Of a DNA stretch of 64,000 nt, positions 28,016 through 38,422 are shown in pieces. The notes below the pieces were generated by a model. That model worked only from the letters and a program-made list of their open reading frames with translations, made no database searches and had not been told where the DNA came from. Position numbers and translations under genes: made by a program. The first letter of the stretch is position 1, and the number at the start of each line of letters is the position of its first letter. This DNA is from Pontixanthobacter aestiaquae (GTDB taxonomy: Bacteria > Pseudomonadota > Alphaproteobacteria > Sphingomonadales > Sphingomonadaceae), in assembly GCF_009827455.1 (NCBI RefSeq), contig NZ_WTYZ01000001.1:248001-312000 (forward strand), in the 5' to 3' direction.

Positions 28016-28879
28016 GTGCAAACGATCACACGGCGCGACATGTTGAGAAAAAGCGTTGCCGAATTGCGCGAAGACGGCGCGACAGTTGCGCTGGTGCCAA
28101 CGATGGGGGCGCTGCATGACGGGCATCTCACATTGATGCGCGAGGCGGCGAAGCTGGCCGATCATGTGGTCGCGTCGATTTTCGTAAACCCCACGCAATT
28201 CGGCCCGAATGAGGATTTGGACGCCTATCCGCGTCAATTGGCCGAGGATTCGGCGATGCTCGAGGGCGAAGGCGTGGCGCTGCTGTGGGCACCAACCGTC
28301 GATGAAATGTATCCCGAAGGCTTCGCCAGCAACATCTCGGTCGAAGGTGTCAGCGCGAATTTTTGCGGTGCGGACAGGCCGGGGCATTTCGACGGGGTTG
28401 CCACGGTCGTGTGCAAGCTGTTCCATCAGGTCTTGCCCGATATTGCTTGCTTTGGAGAGAAGGATTGGCAGCAGCTGGCCGTCATCCGGCAAATGGCGCG
28501 CGATCTCGATCTGACCAGGCCCTTGGCCAGCGATATCATCGGCATTCCGACCGTGCGCGAGCCGGACGGCCTCGCGATGAGCAGCCGCAACCGCTATTTG
28601 AATGCCGAGGATCGCGCCGCCGCCGCTACGCTCCCGCGCGAAATGCGCGAAGCCATCGCCCGGATCGAAGATGGCCAACATGTCGGGCGGACTTTGGCTG
28701 CGCTGGAAGACGCGCTGCTCGGCGCAGGCTTCAGCTCCGTCGATTATGCAGATCTAGCCGACGCGGCGAGCCTCGCCAAACTGGATGAACTGGGGAACGG
28801 CCCCGCCCGCCTTCTGGTCGCCGCACGGATCGGGGGCACACGCCTGATCGACAATATGGGGGTTCTCAGCGGCGGCTAG
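28016..28879 (+). CDS. panC: Pantothenate synthetase
   Basis: This 287-residue enzyme ligates pantoate and beta-alanine with ATP in coenzyme A synthesis. It shows the nucleotidyltransferase HxGH motif HDGH (34-37, in VPTMGALHDGHLTL), FVNPTQFGPNEDL, CFGEKDWQQ and MSSRNRYL. It starts at a GTG at 28016 with GGAGGG 9 bases upstream. It is transcribed rightward and ends 15 bases from the convergent DEAD-box gene. Confidence 0.95.
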   Translation: MQTITRRDMLRKSVAELREDGATVALVPTMGALHDGHLTLMREAAKLADHVVASIFVNPTQFGPNEDLDAYPRQLAEDSAMLEGEGVALLWAPTVDEMYPEGFASNISVEGVSANFCGADRPGHFDGVATVVCKLFHQVLPDIACFGEKDWQQLAVIRQMARDLDLTRPLASDIIGIPTVREPDGLAMSSRNRYLNAEDRAAAATLPREMREAIARIEDGQHVGRTLAALEDALLGAGFSSVDYADLADAASLAKLDELGNGPARLLVAARIGGTRLIDNMGVLSGG

Positions 28880-28894
28880 AGCTCTGCTGCGTTT

Positions 28895-30829
28895 TTAATC
28901 AGCTTGCTTGGGTTTGCCTTTGGGATAACCCGATTTGCCTTTGAACTTTACCTTGCTCCGCTCAACGCGGGGACCGCGCTGTTTGACGGGCTCCTTCCCG
29001 CCAGGCTTGCCGGACTTGTCACGGTCCCATTTGCCCGCGCGAACCTTACCGTCATCACCATCACGTTTGGGGCCGCGATCGCTCTGTGGTCCGTCATAGC
29101 GCTTCTGTCCGTCACTCTCATGCTTGCCCTTGCGATAGGGTTTTTTGCCCTGACGGTTATTGGGTCCCGTTCTGGGGCCCCCTTTTTTGGGACGGGCATT
29201 ATGGCGGGCCTGCTCGCGCGGGCCGCCTTCGGAGCGTTCGATATGCACCGGACGGTCCTTGTCGTCATTCTCCGCCGTGCGCTTCACAGCATCTTCGAAC
29301 TTGTCGGCAATATTGGCCGGGACCTGGAAGAAGGTCTCGTCACCGCCAATGCGGATCGCGCCGACTTCGTTGCGCGTGATATGGCCCCGGCGGCAGAGCA
29401 GCGGCAGCACCCAGCGCGGATCGGCATTGTGACGGCGGCCGATATCCATGCGGAACCAGACCGTGTTTTCGAAACCGGGACGATGGCGCTCTTGTTGCGC
29501 TTCCTGCCGCGCTTCGGGGGTATTCGCGATCAGCTCTTCGGGCTGCGGCATCTTGGCGCGGTGCGATTGCACCAGAGCCGCTGCGATATCTTCCGCCGAA
29601 CGCGTTTCCAGCAGCTTGCGGCCGAGTGCGAGATCTTCCTCATCCGCTTCAACCGGAGCCAGCAGCACTTCCATCAGACGCTCGCGGTCCTGCGCGCGAA
29701 TGGCTTCGGGCGTCGGTGCGCCTACCCAATCGGCCTTGATCTTGGCATTGCGCAGCATCGATTCGACGCGGCGGCGGCGCGGATACGGCACGAGGATAAC
29801 CGCCGTACCCTTTTTGCCCGCACGGCCGGTACGCCCCGAACGGTGCTGCAACGCCTCGGCATCGCGGGGCACTTCAACGTGAATCACCAGCGTGACACTC
29901 GGCAAGTCAATGCCGCGCGCAGCAACGTCGGTCGCCACGCAGACGCGCGCACGGCGATCGCGCAGAGCCTGCATCGCCTGGTTGCGCTCCTGCTGCGAGT
30001 GCTCGCCTGACAGAGCGACGACACCAAAGCCGCGCTCCTGCAAGGTCGCATGCAAACGCCGGACAGCGTCACGCGTGGCGCAGAACAGGATTGCTGTTTC
30101 CGCCTCATGGAAGCGCAGCAGATTGACGACGGTGCTTTCGATTTCGGACGGCGGGATCGTCACCGCTTGATAGGAAATATCGCCGTGCCCGCGATCATCG
30201 CCAACGGTCGATATCCGCAGCGCATTGTTCTGATAGCGCTTGGCCAGCGACACGATAGATTTGGGCATTGTCGCCGAGAATAACAGCGTGCGGCGGCCTT
30301 CGGGCGTGCCATCGAGTATCGCCTCAAGCTCCTCACGGAAGCCCATATCGAGCATCTCGTCGGCTTCATCGAGGACGACAGTTTTGAGGGCAGAAAGATC
30401 AAGCGCGCCGCGTTCCAGATGGTCGCGCAGACGGCCCGGCGTGCCGACCACAATCTGTGCGCCGCCGCGCAAGGAACGGCGTTCTTTCGAGGCATCCATC
30501 CCGCCGACACAGGTCGCAATCCGCGCGCCTGCTTTGGAATAGAGCCAACCGAGCTCGCGGCTCACCTGCAACGCCAATTCGCGCGTTGGCGCAATCACCA
30601 TTGCGAGCGGCTGAATGCCGTATGGCACAGCCCCGCTATCGCCGAGCATCTGCTCAGCCATGGCGAGACCGAAGGCCACGGTCTTGCCTGATCCGGTTTG
30701 CGCCGAAACGATCAGATCGCGGCCAGCCGCTTCCTGTTCGATAACGGCGGCCTGTACGGCGGTAGGCTTCTCATAACCGCGTTCGGTCAATGCATCGCCA
30801 AGGATTGGCGGAAGGTCGGTAAAACTCAT
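28895..30829 (-). CDS. DEAD-box RNA helicase with basic C-terminal tail
   Basis: This 644-residue helicase of the DeaD/CsdA type has Q-motif, Walker A SAQTGSGKT (42-50), DEAD (LDEADEMLDMGF, about 152), SAT and HRSGRTGRAGKKG. Residues about 450-530 resemble the DbpA-type RNA-binding domain, and 530-644 is a Lys/Arg/Gly-rich tail likely to bind RNA nonspecifically. Probable roles are ribosome assembly and mRNA remodelling, for example in the cold. Confidence 0.9.
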   Translation of the reverse strand: MSFTDLPPILGDALTERGYEKPTAVQAAVIEQEAAGRDLIVSAQTGSGKTVAFGLAMAEQMLGDSGAVPYGIQPLAMVIAPTRELALQVSRELGWLYSKAGARIATCVGGMDASKERRSLRGGAQIVVGTPGRLRDHLERGALDLSALKTVVLDEADEMLDMGFREELEAILDGTPEGRRTLLFSATMPKSIVSLAKRYQNNALRISTVGDDRGHGDISYQAVTIPPSEIESTVVNLLRFHEAETAILFCATRDAVRRLHATLQERGFGVVALSGEHSQQERNQAMQALRDRRARVCVATDVAARGIDLPSVTLVIHVEVPRDAEALQHRSGRTGRAGKKGTAVILVPYPRRRRVESMLRNAKIKADWVGAPTPEAIRAQDRERLMEVLLAPVEADEEDLALGRKLLETRSAEDIAAALVQSHRAKMPQPEELIANTPEARQEAQQERHRPGFENTVWFRMDIGRRHNADPRWVLPLLCRRGHITRNEVGAIRIGGDETFFQVPANIADKFEDAVKRTAENDDKDRPVHIERSEGGPREQARHNARPKKGGPRTGPNNRQGKKPYRKGKHESDGQKRYDGPQSDRGPKRDGDDGKVRAGKWDRDKSGKPGGKEPVKQRGPRVERSKVKFKGKSGYPKGKPKQAD

Positions 30830-31388
30830 GGGACTCGCAATATTGATGGCACGCCAGATGGCGGCGGAGGGCCGCCGGGCGCACTAAACCAGCGCGCATC
30901 AAACGGTCAAAAAAGCGCCCCTACACGCTTTATCCCGGTTTGGCTCCTCATTTTTGTGCAAGTGCGAAATGGAGGGGGATGTCATTGTATTAGCACCCTC
31001 GAAAAACCGATATTTTCCTACAAGGCATCACTCTGGTAGCCCCTCGCCAGCTCTTTCCCATCGTCGATCCCAAAACCCATAGCGCGTTCGCGGCTTCATT
31101 CGCGCGAACTCGCCAGAGTGGCGGGGGCTGCCCTTGGTGTCGCTTTCCGAAATAGAGCCGTAAACAGTTGAATTGAATGCCGAATAAGTACGAGACCAAA
31201 AGCGACACACTGTCGCCTTTGTCGCCCATCTGTCGCTTTGGCACTCTCAGACACGCCCCCACAATGCGGTCGCTGCACAGTGGTCACCCTACAAGGTCTG
31301 GCGCCGCTTCTGACGTGCGACGATGGGCATTATGGGAATACCGGCGGGCGCGCAGGTTCCCATGCCAAAAAAGAAGTTGCTGGAGGTC
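30830..31388. other. Gene-free 560-base region beside tRNA-Gly, with TGTCGC repeats
   Basis: No convincing gene is present: open frames here lack ribosome-binding sites and known domains. TGTCGC occurs at 31138, 31211, 31220 and 31231, with TGTCGCTTT at 31138-31146 and 31231-31239 and its inverse AAAGCGACA at 31199-31207; GCGACA-CAC-TGTCGC (31202-31216) is a perfect inverted repeat. The repeats lie on the 3' side of the tRNA-Gly gene, where integrative elements commonly insert. I found no second copy of the tRNA end. The promoter of the DEAD-box gene should also lie in this region. Confidence 0.5.
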
Positions 31389-31462
31389 TGGAGCGGGTAA
31401 GGGGAATCGAACCCCTCTAGCTAGCTTGGAAGGCTAGAGCATTACCACTATGCTATACCCGC
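31389..31462 (-). tRNA. tRNA-Gly (anticodon TCC)
   Basis: The reverse strand folds as a cloverleaf: acceptor GCGGGTA with TACCCGC, T-arm GAGGGGTTCGATTCCCCTT, and an anticodon loop CTTCCAA reading GGA codons. The CCA end is encoded (31389-31391), with discriminator U. It is isolated, between a gene-free region and the cysD gene. Confidence 0.97.
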
Positions 31463-31610
31463 CCGCTGTGGGGAGGCGCTTTCGACCACAAATGCGGATT
31501 CGTCAACGCCCTTTCCCGTTCGCAAGCAAATCTAACTTGTTCGTATGGCGATATTGACTAGCTGCCACTTGTCCCGGAACACGTACCCGAACAAGAAAGC
31601 TCGCCACCAC

Positions 31611-32522
31611 ATGCGCCGCCTGACTCATCTCGAACGGCTCGAAGCCGAAAGCATCCACATTATGCGCGAAGTTGCCGCAGAGGCGGCCAAGCCGGTAATG
31701 CTCTATTCAGTCGGCAAAGACAGCGCAGTCATGCTCCATCTGGCGAAGAAAGCCTTCTATCCCTCGCCGCCGCCCTTCCCGCTGCTGCATGTCGATACAA
31801 CGTGGAAATTCAAGGACATGTATGCGCTGCGCGAAAAATCCGCAGCTGATGCCGGGATGGACCTGCTGGTCTGGCAAAACCCCGAAGCCAAAGAGCGCGG
31901 GATCAACCCGTTCGATCACGGCGCGCTGCATACCGATATGTGGAAGACGCAGGGGCTGAAGCAGGCGCTTGACCATTATGGTTTCGATGCTGCGTTCGGC
32001 GGCGCGCGGCGCGACGAGGAAAAGAGCCGTGCCAAAGAGCGGATTTTCAGCTTCCGCACCACCAATCATGGGTGGGACCCGAAGCAGCAGCGCCCCGAAT
32101 TGTGGAATCTCTACAACGCCAAGAAAGCCAAAGGCGAGAGCATCCGCGTTTTCCCGCTGAGCAATTGGACCGAACTCGACATCTGGCAATATATTATGGC
32201 CGAAAATATCGAGATCGTGCCGCTCTATTTCGCCGCACCGCGACCGACTTTCGAATATGAAGGCGGTCTGTTTATGGCGGATGATCTGGACCGGCTTGAA
32301 GCAGTGATGGGGCACCGGCCCGCAATCACCGAACGCTCTGTTCGCTTCCGCACGCTCGGCTGTTTTCCACTGACCGGTGCGGTAGAGAGCGAAGCATCCA
32401 CCCTCGCCGAAGTCGTGCAGGAAATGCTTCTCACGACCACCAGCGAACGTCAGGGCCGGGTCATCGACCAGGATGAAGGCGGTGCCGGGATGGAGAAGAA
32501 GAAGCAGGAGGGGTACTTCTGA
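31611..32522 (+). CDS. cysD: Sulfate adenylyltransferase subunit 2
   Basis: This 303-residue subunit makes adenosine 5'-phosphosulfate with CysN. It has the ATP-pyrophosphatase motif [10 protein letters not shown] (33-42) and the [20 protein letters not shown] signature. The frame is open from 31545, but the ATG at 31611 gives the standard N-terminus [20 protein letters not shown]. The TGA stop overlaps the cysNC ATG by one base, so the two are coupled. Confidence 0.94.
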   Translation: MRRLTHLERLEAESIHIMREVAAEAAKPVMLYSVGKDSAVMLHLAKKAFYPSPPPFPLLHVDTTWKFKDMYALREKSAADAGMDLLVWQNPEAKERGINPFDHGALHTDMWKTQGLKQALDHYGFDAAFGGARRDEEKSRAKERIFSFRTTNHGWDPKQQRPELWNLYNAKKAKGESIRVFPLSNWTELDIWQYIMAENIEIVPLYFAAPRPTFEYEGGLFMADDLDRLEAVMGHRPAITERSVRFRTLGCFPLTGAVESEASTLAEVVQEMLLTTTSERQGRVIDQDEGGAGMEKKKQEGYF

Positions 32523-34444
32523 TGACTACCCCCGTTTACGAAACCGACGCGCTGATCGCGGACGATATCGATGCCTATCTCGATCAGCATCAGAACAAAT
32601 CGCTGCTGCGTTTCATCACCTGCGGCAGTGTGGATGATGGCAAGAGCACGCTGATCGGCCGATTGCTCTACGATTCCAAAATGATCTTTGAGGACCAGCT
32701 CGCCGCGCTCGAAAGCGACAGCAAAAAGGTCGGTACACAGGGGCAAGAGATCGACTTTGCCTTGCTGGTGGATGGTCTCGCGGCGGAACGTGAGCAGGGC
32801 ATTACCATCGATGTCGCGTACCGCTTTTTTGCAACCGAGAAACGCAAGTTCATCGTCGCCGATACGCCGGGCCACGAACAATATACGCGCAATATGGTCA
32901 CCGGCGCATCGACCGCCGATTGCGCGGTGATCCTAGTCGATGCCCGCAAAGGTATGCTCGTCCAGACGCGGCGGCATAGCTATCTCGCGCATTTGCTCGG
33001 CATCAAGCATCTGGTGCTGGCGGTGAACAAGATGGATCTGGTCGGCTACGATCAGGCCACATTCGACCAGATCGTCGCCGATTATTCGGCCTTTGCCAAA
33101 GAGATCGGGATCGAAAGCTTCACGGCCATTCCGATCTCCGGCTTCAAAGGCGACAACATCACCGCCGCGCCTTCGGACAACACGAGTTGGTATGACGGGC
33201 CATCGCTCATCAGCCATCTCGAGAATATCGAGATTGCCAATGTCGCAGCGCAGGAAAAATCGTTCCGGATGCCGGTACAGTGGGTTAACCGGCCCAATCT
33301 CGACTTTCGCGGTTTTTCCGGCCTGATTGGCAGCGGCTCGATCAAGCCCGGCGATACGGTTCGTGTGGTCCCGTCAGGCACAACCAGCACCGTCAAATCA
33401 ATCGTTACCTTCGATGGCGAGCTGGATGAAGCGGTTGCCGGGCAATCGGTGACTATCACGCTTGCCGACGAGGTTGATTGCAGCCGCGGCGATGTGATCG
33501 CCGCCGCCGACAATCCGCCTGAGGCATCCGACCAGTTCGAAGCAACATTGGTGTGGATGGACGAGGAAGCGCTCAAGCCAGGGCGCGGCTATTGGCTGAA
33601 GCTGGCGAGCCAATTGGTCACCGCGACAATCCAGGAACCGAAATACGAGATCAACGTCAATAATGTTGGAGGTTCTGGGGAGAAGCTCGCAACAAAAACG
33701 CTTGAGCTCAACTCCATCGGTGTTGCCGAAGTTCACACCGAACGCCCGATTACCTTCGAGCCTTATGACAATAATCGCGCGCTCGGCGGCTTTATTCTGG
33801 TCGACAAGATCACCAACGCCACCGTTGGCGCGGGCATGCTGCATTTTAGCTTGCGCCGGGCATCGAATGTCCATTGGCAGGCAACAACGATCACGCGCGA
33901 TCATCATGCCGATCTGAAGAACCAGAAACCGCGCGTATTGTGGTTCACCGGTCTCTCCGGCTCGGGTAAATCGACAATTGCCAATGCGGTCGAACAGCGC
34001 CTCAATGTGATGAACCGCCATACCTTTCTGCTCGATGGCGACAATGTTCGCCACGGGCTGAACAAGGACTTGGGCTTTACCGAGGCCGACCGGATCGAGA
34101 ATATCCGCCGCGTGGGCGAAGTCGCCAAGCTGATGACCGATGCCGGTCTGATCGTGCTAACCGCCTTTATCAGCCCGTTTCGTGCCGAACGTGATCTGGT
34201 GCGCGGGATGATGGAAGAGTGCGAGTTTATCGAAATCTTCGTCGATACGCCGCTGGACGTGGCCGAGCAACGCGATGTGAAAGGTCTCTACAAGAAGGCG
34301 CGTAGCGGCGAGCTCAAGAACTTCACCGGTATCGACAGCCCCTATGAGGCACCCGATGAACCCGAGATCCGTGTAAACACTGTGGAGATGACCGTCGAAG
34401 AAGCTGCGGATCATATCATCAGCCAGATCATGCCTCTCAAATGA
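32522..34444 (+). CDS. cysNC: Bifunctional sulfate adenylyltransferase subunit 1 / APS kinase
   Basis: This 640-residue fusion combines CysN, an EF-Tu-like GTPase (GSVDDGKST at 35-43, [16 protein letters not shown]), with CysC, APS kinase (Walker [10 protein letters not shown] at 477-485, [16 protein letters not shown]). It activates sulfate to APS and then PAPS in the cytoplasm. The fusion is well known in alphaproteobacteria. It overlaps cysQ by 4 bases (ATGA). Confidence 0.96.
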   Translation: MTTPVYETDALIADDIDAYLDQHQNKSLLRFITCGSVDDGKSTLIGRLLYDSKMIFEDQLAALESDSKKVGTQGQEIDFALLVDGLAAEREQGITIDVAYRFFATEKRKFIVADTPGHEQYTRNMVTGASTADCAVILVDARKGMLVQTRRHSYLAHLLGIKHLVLAVNKMDLVGYDQATFDQIVADYSAFAKEIGIESFTAIPISGFKGDNITAAPSDNTSWYDGPSLISHLENIEIANVAAQEKSFRMPVQWVNRPNLDFRGFSGLIGSGSIKPGDTVRVVPSGTTSTVKSIVTFDGELDEAVAGQSVTITLADEVDCSRGDVIAAADNPPEASDQFEATLVWMDEEALKPGRGYWLKLASQLVTATIQEPKYEINVNNVGGSGEKLATKTLELNSIGVAEVHTERPITFEPYDNNRALGGFILVDKITNATVGAGMLHFSLRRASNVHWQATTITRDHHADLKNQKPRVLWFTGLSGSGKSTIANAVEQRLNVMNRHTFLLDGDNVRHGLNKDLGFTEADRIENIRRVGEVAKLMTDAGLIVLTAFISPFRAERDLVRGMMEECEFIEIFVDTPLDVAEQRDVKGLYKKARSGELKNFTGIDSPYEAPDEPEIRVNTVEMTVEEAADHIISQIMPLK

Positions 34445-35226
34445 GTCAGGCTGTGAGCGCTGATCCATCAACCATGAATGACGCCGAACTGGCAGCGCAT
34501 CTGGCTGTTGAAGCTGGCACGGTTCTGCTCGATGTCCGTGCGAGCGGCCAGTTCGAGGGCAAGGCTCTGGGTGACGCAGGTGACGAAACCGCCAATCGTT
34601 ACCTTGTGGATGCTCTGCGTACATTGCGGCCCGATGACGGGCTATTGTCGGAAGAAAGCAAAGATACCGACGAACGTCTGTCCAAGTCGCGCGTCTGGAT
34701 CGTCGATCCGGTCGACGGTACGCGCGAATATGGCGAAGGCCGCAGCGATTGGGCGGTCCATGTGGGACTTGCTATTGACGGCGTAGCCGTAACTGGCGCA
34801 GTCGCTTTGCCGGGTCTGGATGATGGGATCGTGCTGCGCAGCGACTTGCCCTTACAGAACATGGAATTCTCCGACACACCGCGCTTGGTCGTTAGCCGCA
34901 CGCGTCCGGCCCAGGAAGCTGTCGCGGTTGCCAAATCCATCGGCGGTGAACTTGTGCCCATGGGGTCTGCCGGCGCCAAAGCCATGGCCGTGGTGCGCGG
35001 TGAAGCGGAAATCTACCTGCATTCAGGCGGGCAGTATGAGTGGGATAGCTGCGCTCCGGTGGCGGTTGCGCTGGCCAATGGCTTGCATTGCTCGCGGATT
35101 GACGGATCGCCGATGCTGTACAACCAGCGCGATACCTATTTGCCCGATCTACTGATTTGCCAACCGGAATGGGCGGACAGGGTTCTCAAACTGGTGCGCG
35201 AAGGCGCGGGTGCGGGCACCGATTAG
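34441..35226 (+). CDS. cysQ: 3'(2'),5'-bisphosphate nucleotidase
   Basis: This 261-residue phosphatase of the inositol monophosphatase superfamily hydrolyses PAP left after sulfate reduction. It shows EES near 62 and metal motif DPVDGTREY (from residue 89), with [14 protein letters not shown] at the C-terminal metal site. ATGA overlap with cysNC supports the sulfate pathway role. It converges with the OmpA-like gene, overlapping it by 4 bases. Confidence 0.92.
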   Translation: MSQAVSADPSTMNDAELAAHLAVEAGTVLLDVRASGQFEGKALGDAGDETANRYLVDALRTLRPDDGLLSEESKDTDERLSKSRVWIVDPVDGTREYGEGRSDWAVHVGLAIDGVAVTGAVALPGLDDGIVLRSDLPLQNMEFSDTPRLVVSRTRPAQEAVAVAKSIGGELVPMGSAGAKAMAVVRGEAEIYLHSGGQYEWDSCAPVAVALANGLHCSRIDGSPMLYNQRDTYLPDLLICQPEWADRVLKLVREGAGAGTD

Positions 35227-35852
35227 TCTTCGGCAGAGACCTGCTCGACCAGCGTAGGTGTTTCATCCTCAGGATCAGGCAGAGCCAATTCGGCAGGCAC
35301 TGCAATGGCCACATCGACACGGCGGTTGAACGCGCGGCCTTCCTCATCGGGTGAGCCATCGGGTTTGGCATTGGGGCGCGCCGGGTTCTGTTCACCGATA
35401 GCGATGACAGTAATGCGGCTTTGCGGCACGTTCCTTTCAACCAGCCAATCACGCACGGCTTCAGCGCGGTTCCGCGCCGCACGCATATTGGCAGCGTCTG
35501 TGCCTTTGGAATCGGTATGCCCGCTCAGGACAATCGGGCCGCCTGCCTCAAACTGGCGGGTTTCGAGCACCGCCTCAAGTTCGGCAATGGCTGTATCGCT
35601 CAGATCGGACCCGCCTTCGTCGAAAGATATGCGGGCGTTCAAAGGCTGCAATTTGATAACTTCCTGAGCCACATCCGAATCCTCGCGGATGATCGATACC
35701 CCTTCCGATTGCTCCGGGTCAGGCGCTTCGCCAAGCGTTGCGGTTGGTGACGGTTCAGGTTCGGGCTCGGCGCGCTCACTGGTGCAGGCCGCCATTGCAA
35801 GCGCAAGCATAATCGCCAGCGGTGCGCGGTAAGTCATAGTGATAGTCCTCAT
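35223..35852 (-). CDS. OmpA-family lipoprotein
   Basis: This protein of about 209 residues has a lipoprotein signal peptide (LALAMAAC, lipidated Cys23) and a C-terminal OmpA-like peptidoglycan-binding domain (about 75-190, VLSGHTDSKGTDAANMRAAR, VDVAIAVP). It probably tethers the outer membrane to the cell wall. The ATG at 35852 overlaps the antiporter stop as ATGA; the ATG at 35837 with AGGA 8 bases upstream is a plausible alternative start. Confidence 0.85.
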   Translation of the reverse strand: MRTITMTYRAPLAIMLALAMAACTSERAEPEPEPSPTATLGEAPDPEQSEGVSIIREDSDVAQEVIKLQPLNARISFDEGGSDLSDTAIAELEAVLETRQFEAGGPIVLSGHTDSKGTDAANMRAARNRAEAVRDWLVERNVPQSRITVIAIGEQNPARPNAKPDGSPDEEGRAFNRRVDVAIAVPAELALPDPEDETPTLVEQVSAED

Positions 35853-37714
35853 GTCGTTTGCACCTTGCCGGTGGCACGCTCTGCCTTGCGAGCGGCCACT
35901 TCCTCAGGTGATTTCGCCTTGGGAGGCGAGAAAGTAATAATCGTATCGCCTGCACGCGGTTCCGGCTTCACCGCGTGAGTGAAGAACCGCATCCGGCCAT
36001 TATCGCGCAGCAGGAGCAGCATATGTGCCGCCTCCGGCAGCTTGGCTTGCGCGTCTTCAAAGTCGAACTCGTCGGACAGTGTGGTCTTGCGGAAAATCCA
36101 ACCTTGCTGGCTGCGCTCGATCACGTCGGACATGCCGAAACCGGCTTCAAACAAAGCGCGGCCGCGAAGCGACGGCGGAATAGCATGCTTGTCATCCTCG
36201 GCCGTCGAAGCACCTAACTGATAAACCGAATCCCGCCCGATCTCGTGCGCGAATTCGTTGCAGACTAAGGTGTTGTACGCTTCATTATCGGTCGCCGCGA
36301 CAAGCACCTGATACGGCGCGAGATCCAGATTATGCTCGGTCGCTTCGTTCAAAATTTCACCGTGATAGAATGGCAGTCCGGCTTTACGAGCTGCACCCAG
36401 CCGCTGCCAACTGGGGTCAACGATCATCACCGGCGTCTTCAGAGCGCGCATCTCTTCGGCCAGCGTGATTGTCCACGGCGTGCTGCCGACAATGAGCAGG
36501 CCAGGCCGCGTATTGCCTTTTACGTTCAGCCAACGCGCAACAATGTTAATGGTGAAACCATGTGCGATGATTGTCGTAACTACCACTGCGAAGCTTAGGC
36601 CAATCAGAATGTTGCCATCGGCGTAACCCAGCTCGGTAAGGCGCAGGGCAAACAGGCCGCAGATCGCGACCAGAACGATCCCCCGGGGCGCGATCCATGC
36701 GAGAAACAGGCGCTCGTTCCATGGCACTGAGCTAAACGCGAGGCTAAGCAAGATCGTGGCGGGCCTGACGACGAACAGCAGACCAAGCAGGAACAGAATA
36801 AAGCCCGGATTGATCCGCGGATCGATATAAGCGAGATCGTCAATCGAGAGCGATGACGACAGCAGGATGAAGATGCCGGACACCAGCAATACCGCGATGT
36901 TCTGCTTGAACGGGTGAATGCTGCGCAGGCTCGATACGTGCATATTCGCGAGTGCTATGCCCATGACGGTCACAGCAACCAGGCCGGCCTCGTGCTCGAT
37001 CTTGTTTGAAACAACAAACACGGCAACCACCGTAGTCAGCAGGACTGGCACTTTAAGATATTCGGGGATCGCGCCGCGCGGGAACGCCCACGCAATAGCC
37101 TTGGCCGCCGCATAGCCGAGCAGGCCGGCGATAATGGCCGCAAAGATCATTGGCGGAACGACTTCGAACAAGGTGGCGCCTGGGCGCTCGCTGATCATGC
37201 GGAAATATTCAAACGCGATTACCGCGCACAGGGCTCCGATCGGATCATTAACAATGGCTTCCCATTTCAGGATCGCCGAGGGGCGCGTCTGGACCGAGGA
37301 TTGTCTGAGCAATGGCATCACCACGGTCGGGCCGGTCACCACCAGAATGCCGCCGAACAGAATCGCGACGGGCCAGACCAGACCGGCAAGCCACCCAGCC
37401 ACACTGCCCAGCACCCAACCGATGGGTACTCCGAAGATAACCAACCGCCAGACACCATCACCGGCATGGCGGAGCTCGCGAAAGTCGAGACTCAATCCGC
37501 CCTCAAACAGAATGATCGCCACACCAATGGCCACCATCGGTTCAAGCAAATCGCCAAATGCGCGCTCCGGATTGAAGATGCCAAAAACGGGTCCGGCAAG
37601 AAAACCTGCCGCCAGCATCAGCACAATCGCAGGCCACCCTGTCCGCCACGCAAGCCATTGCGCACCAATTCCCAAGACGCCTACCAGCGCAATGACTAAC
37701 GCCTGTTCTTCCAT
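35849..37714 (-). CDS. CPA1-family sodium/proton antiporter with C-terminal TrkA-like domain
   Basis: This 621-residue inner-membrane protein has about 12 membrane segments in the first 400 residues, the CPA1 motif EAIVNDPIG (ion-binding Asn-Asp) and LFEGGLSLDFRELR. The cytoplasmic C-terminal region (about 410-530) resembles a TrkA-N/RCK nucleotide-binding fold (LLIVGSTPWTITLAEEMRAL), suggesting regulation by a ligand. The ion (Na+ or K+) cannot be decided. Confidence 0.88.
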   Translation of the reverse strand: MEEQALVIALVGVLGIGAQWLAWRTGWPAIVLMLAAGFLAGPVFGIFNPERAFGDLLEPMVAIGVAIILFEGGLSLDFRELRHAGDGVWRLVIFGVPIGWVLGSVAGWLAGLVWPVAILFGGILVVTGPTVVMPLLRQSSVQTRPSAILKWEAIVNDPIGALCAVIAFEYFRMISERPGATLFEVVPPMIFAAIIAGLLGYAAAKAIAWAFPRGAIPEYLKVPVLLTTVVAVFVVSNKIEHEAGLVAVTVMGIALANMHVSSLRSIHPFKQNIAVLLVSGIFILLSSSLSIDDLAYIDPRINPGFILFLLGLLFVVRPATILLSLAFSSVPWNERLFLAWIAPRGIVLVAICGLFALRLTELGYADGNILIGLSFAVVVTTIIAHGFTINIVARWLNVKGNTRPGLLIVGSTPWTITLAEEMRALKTPVMIVDPSWQRLGAARKAGLPFYHGEILNEATEHNLDLAPYQVLVAATDNEAYNTLVCNEFAHEIGRDSVYQLGASTAEDDKHAIPPSLRGRALFEAGFGMSDVIERSQQGWIFRKTTLSDEFDFEDAQAKLPEAAHMLLLLRDNGRMRFFTHAVKPEPRAGDTIITFSPPKAKSPEEVAARKAERATGKVQTT

Positions 37715-37804
37715 TACATGCTGGTCCCCGCCAAAGTCTCATCCACTCGATTAATGCCTATGCGGCCATTTCTGCCTTGAAAGCGAGTCAATTCTTTATA
37801 GAAA

Positions 37805-38341
37805 TCAATCACCTTCAAATTGCATCAATGCCGACACCGTGACCCCAGCGTCATGCAGTGCTCTCGCACCGCCCAGATCGGGAAGGTCGATCACGAACAA
37901 TGCATCATCGACTGTGCCGCCCGCCATGCGGAGCAATTGCACCGCCGCTTGCGCTGTCCCACCTGTAGCAATCAGGTCATCAACAATCACGACCCTCTGA
38001 TCATCCGTGATGGAAGTAGGATCAATTTCCAGCCTGTCTGTACCATATTCGAGCGCATAATCGACGCCGATCGTCGCCACCGGCAGCTTGCCAGGCTTAC
38101 GCACCGGAATAAACGGTAGTTCGAGCTCAACCGCCGCCGCTGCACCAAAGATGAAGCCCCGCGCTTCCATTCCGGCAATCGCTTCCGCTCCGGCATCTCG
38201 CGCCATACGCGCCAAATGATTGACCGTTGCGGCCAGCCCGGGTCCATTGCCGACGAGCGTGGTGATATCGCGGAACTGGATTCCGGGCTCCGGGAAGTCC
38301 GGCACGGTGCGGACCAGATCTTTCAATGTATCGGGTGTCAT
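37805..38341 (-). CDS. apt: Adenine phosphoribosyltransferase
   Basis: This 178-residue enzyme salvages adenine to AMP with PRPP. It carries the PRPP motif VVIVDDLIATGGTA and the N-terminal PDFPEPGIQFRDIT of bacterial Apt. Length is standard. It lies downstream of the petABC terminator on the same strand, so it is probably transcribed separately. Confidence 0.95.
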   Translation of the reverse strand: MTPDTLKDLVRTVPDFPEPGIQFRDITTLVGNGPGLAATVNHLARMARDAGAEAIAGMEARGFIFGAAAAVELELPFIPVRKPGKLPVATIGVDYALEYGTDRLEIDPTSITDDQRVVIVDDLIATGGTAQAAVQLLRMAGGTVDDALFVIDLPDLGGARALHDAGVTVSALMQFEGD

Positions 38342-38352
38342 GCGTGCGCCTC

Positions 38353-38391
38353 AAACAAAACGCCCCGCGCATCGGATGGATGCGCGGGGCG
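38353..38391 (-). terminator. Rho-independent terminator of petABC
   Basis: A perfect 12-bp G+C-rich stem (38380-38391 with 38361-38372, 7-base loop) is followed on the reverse strand by TTTTGTTT (38360-38353). It lies about 30 bases beyond the petC stop. Confidence 0.9.
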
Positions 38392-38422
38392 GATGGTGTC
38401 CGTTATCGAACGATATGAATAA

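Noticed and set aside
30990..31262. Leftward frame of 90 residues in the gene-free region by tRNA-Gly
   Set aside because: No ribosome-binding site, no recognisable domain and compositional noise; nothing convincing as an integrase remnant.
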